Source: an uncultured Burkholderiales bacterium
Lineage (GTDB): Bacteria > Pseudomonadota > Gammaproteobacteria > Burkholderiales > Burkholderiaceae
DNA length: 64,000 bases
NCBI GenBank assembly: GCA_946480465.1
Contig: CAMLJY010000025.1
Coordinates: forward strand, 1 to 64,000
Direction: 5' to 3'
This document shows positions 63,935 to 64,000 of this stretch, in pieces (position 1 is the stretch's first letter; each line of letters begins with the position of its first letter). Made by a program: the position numbers and the translations under genes. The notes under the pieces are model-generated. The model saw nothing but the letters and a program-made list of their open reading frames with translations. It was not told the origin of the DNA and did not search any database.

Positions 63935-64000
63935 TCAGCGATTGACCGGCGAAGCCGGGTCCAGCAGCAAGGCCATGATGTCGCGGATCTGGTCTTCGTC
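63935..64000 (-). CDS. 3' end of a probable SoxX cytochrome c
   Basis: Only the last 21 residues are inside the window: DEDQIRDIMALLLDPASPVN followed by Arg and stop. The pattern, a final amphipathic helix then DPASPVNR, fits the C-terminus of SoxX, and the position directly upstream of soxB matches sox cluster order. Identity is mainly contextual; the heme motif is outside the window. Confidence 0.5.
   Translation of the reverse strand, partial: DEDQIRDIMALLLDPASPVNR

Overview
The window is a high-GC chromosome segment with dense, operon-like gene packing, many 1-4 base stop/start overlaps and frequent GTG or TTG starts. Gene content (FKBP SlpA-IspH pair, serS beside tRNA-Ser, rdgB-hemW, a sox cluster edge, DUF3717/DUF1289, DUF3016, a Xanthomonas/Caulobacter-type TonB receptor) points to a betaproteobacterium of the order Burkholderiales, probably near Rubrivivax/Roseateles/Leptothrix. 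The genus is inference from gene content only; no rRNA gene is present. Nothing suggests a plasmid, prophage, insertion sequence or CRISPR array.

Layout. 1-9.5 kb: miscellaneous chromosomal genes (Cu/Zn superoxide dismutase cut by the window edge, an FtsX-type ABC permease, a DODA-type extradiol dioxygenase, a small lipoprotein, a GNAT acetyltransferase, a BMP-family binding protein, an MFS carrier divergent from an XRE regulator, a HAD phosphatase, an S4 RNA-binding protein). 9.5-20.7 kb: a complete N-acetylglucosamine (GlcNAc) utilisation locus. It has a BadF-type kinase, nagA, a SIS-type deaminase, a GH3 hexosaminidase, an AmpG-like MFS carrier and a secreted GH16-like glycosidase in one tightly coupled operon, then a divergent GntR/UTRA repressor and a TonB-dependent receptor. 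Repeated TGGTA motifs with the same 11-base spacing lie before the kinase, the receptor and the repressor itself, which ties the locus into one regulon.

20.7-36 kb: ferredoxin, DUF3016 protein, orphan ParA, a small basic protein, a cold-shock protein, a GMC oxidoreductase, a LysR regulator with a GST/flavin-protein operon, a RhlE-like helicase with a Gly/Gln-rich tail, a DUF3717-DUF1289 protein coupled to a MATE exporter, and a Spy-like/response regulator/histidine kinase operon. 36-40.6 kb: tRNA-Ser(CGA) next to serS, then ispH-fkpB, and radC-smr. 40.6-45.7 kb: a 15-base tandem repeat, a coupled diguanylate cyclase - FlhG-like ATPase - truncated globin operon, and divergent cheR-cheD-cheB.

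45.8-54.1 kb: a single 8.3-kb gene for a giant RTX surface protein or adhesin with a DUF4347 head, about 15 tandem domains of roughly 120 residues and a calcium-binding C-terminus. 54.2-55.7 kb: a DUF1127 gene and a divergent LysR gene joined by a perfect 17-base inverted repeat. 55.7-61.3 kb: a five-gene run (Ser/Thr kinase, PP2C phosphatase, rph, rdgB, hemW) divergent from yicC. 61.4-64 kb: a cysteine-containing ArsR regulator, soxB and the 3' end of a probable soxX, that is, one side of a thiosulfate-oxidation cluster.

The most interesting systems are the GlcNAc locus with its GH16-like enzyme and repeated operator, the giant RTX protein, the globin/c-di-GMP/FlhG operon beside chemotaxis adaptation genes, and the LysR-DUF1127 dyad.
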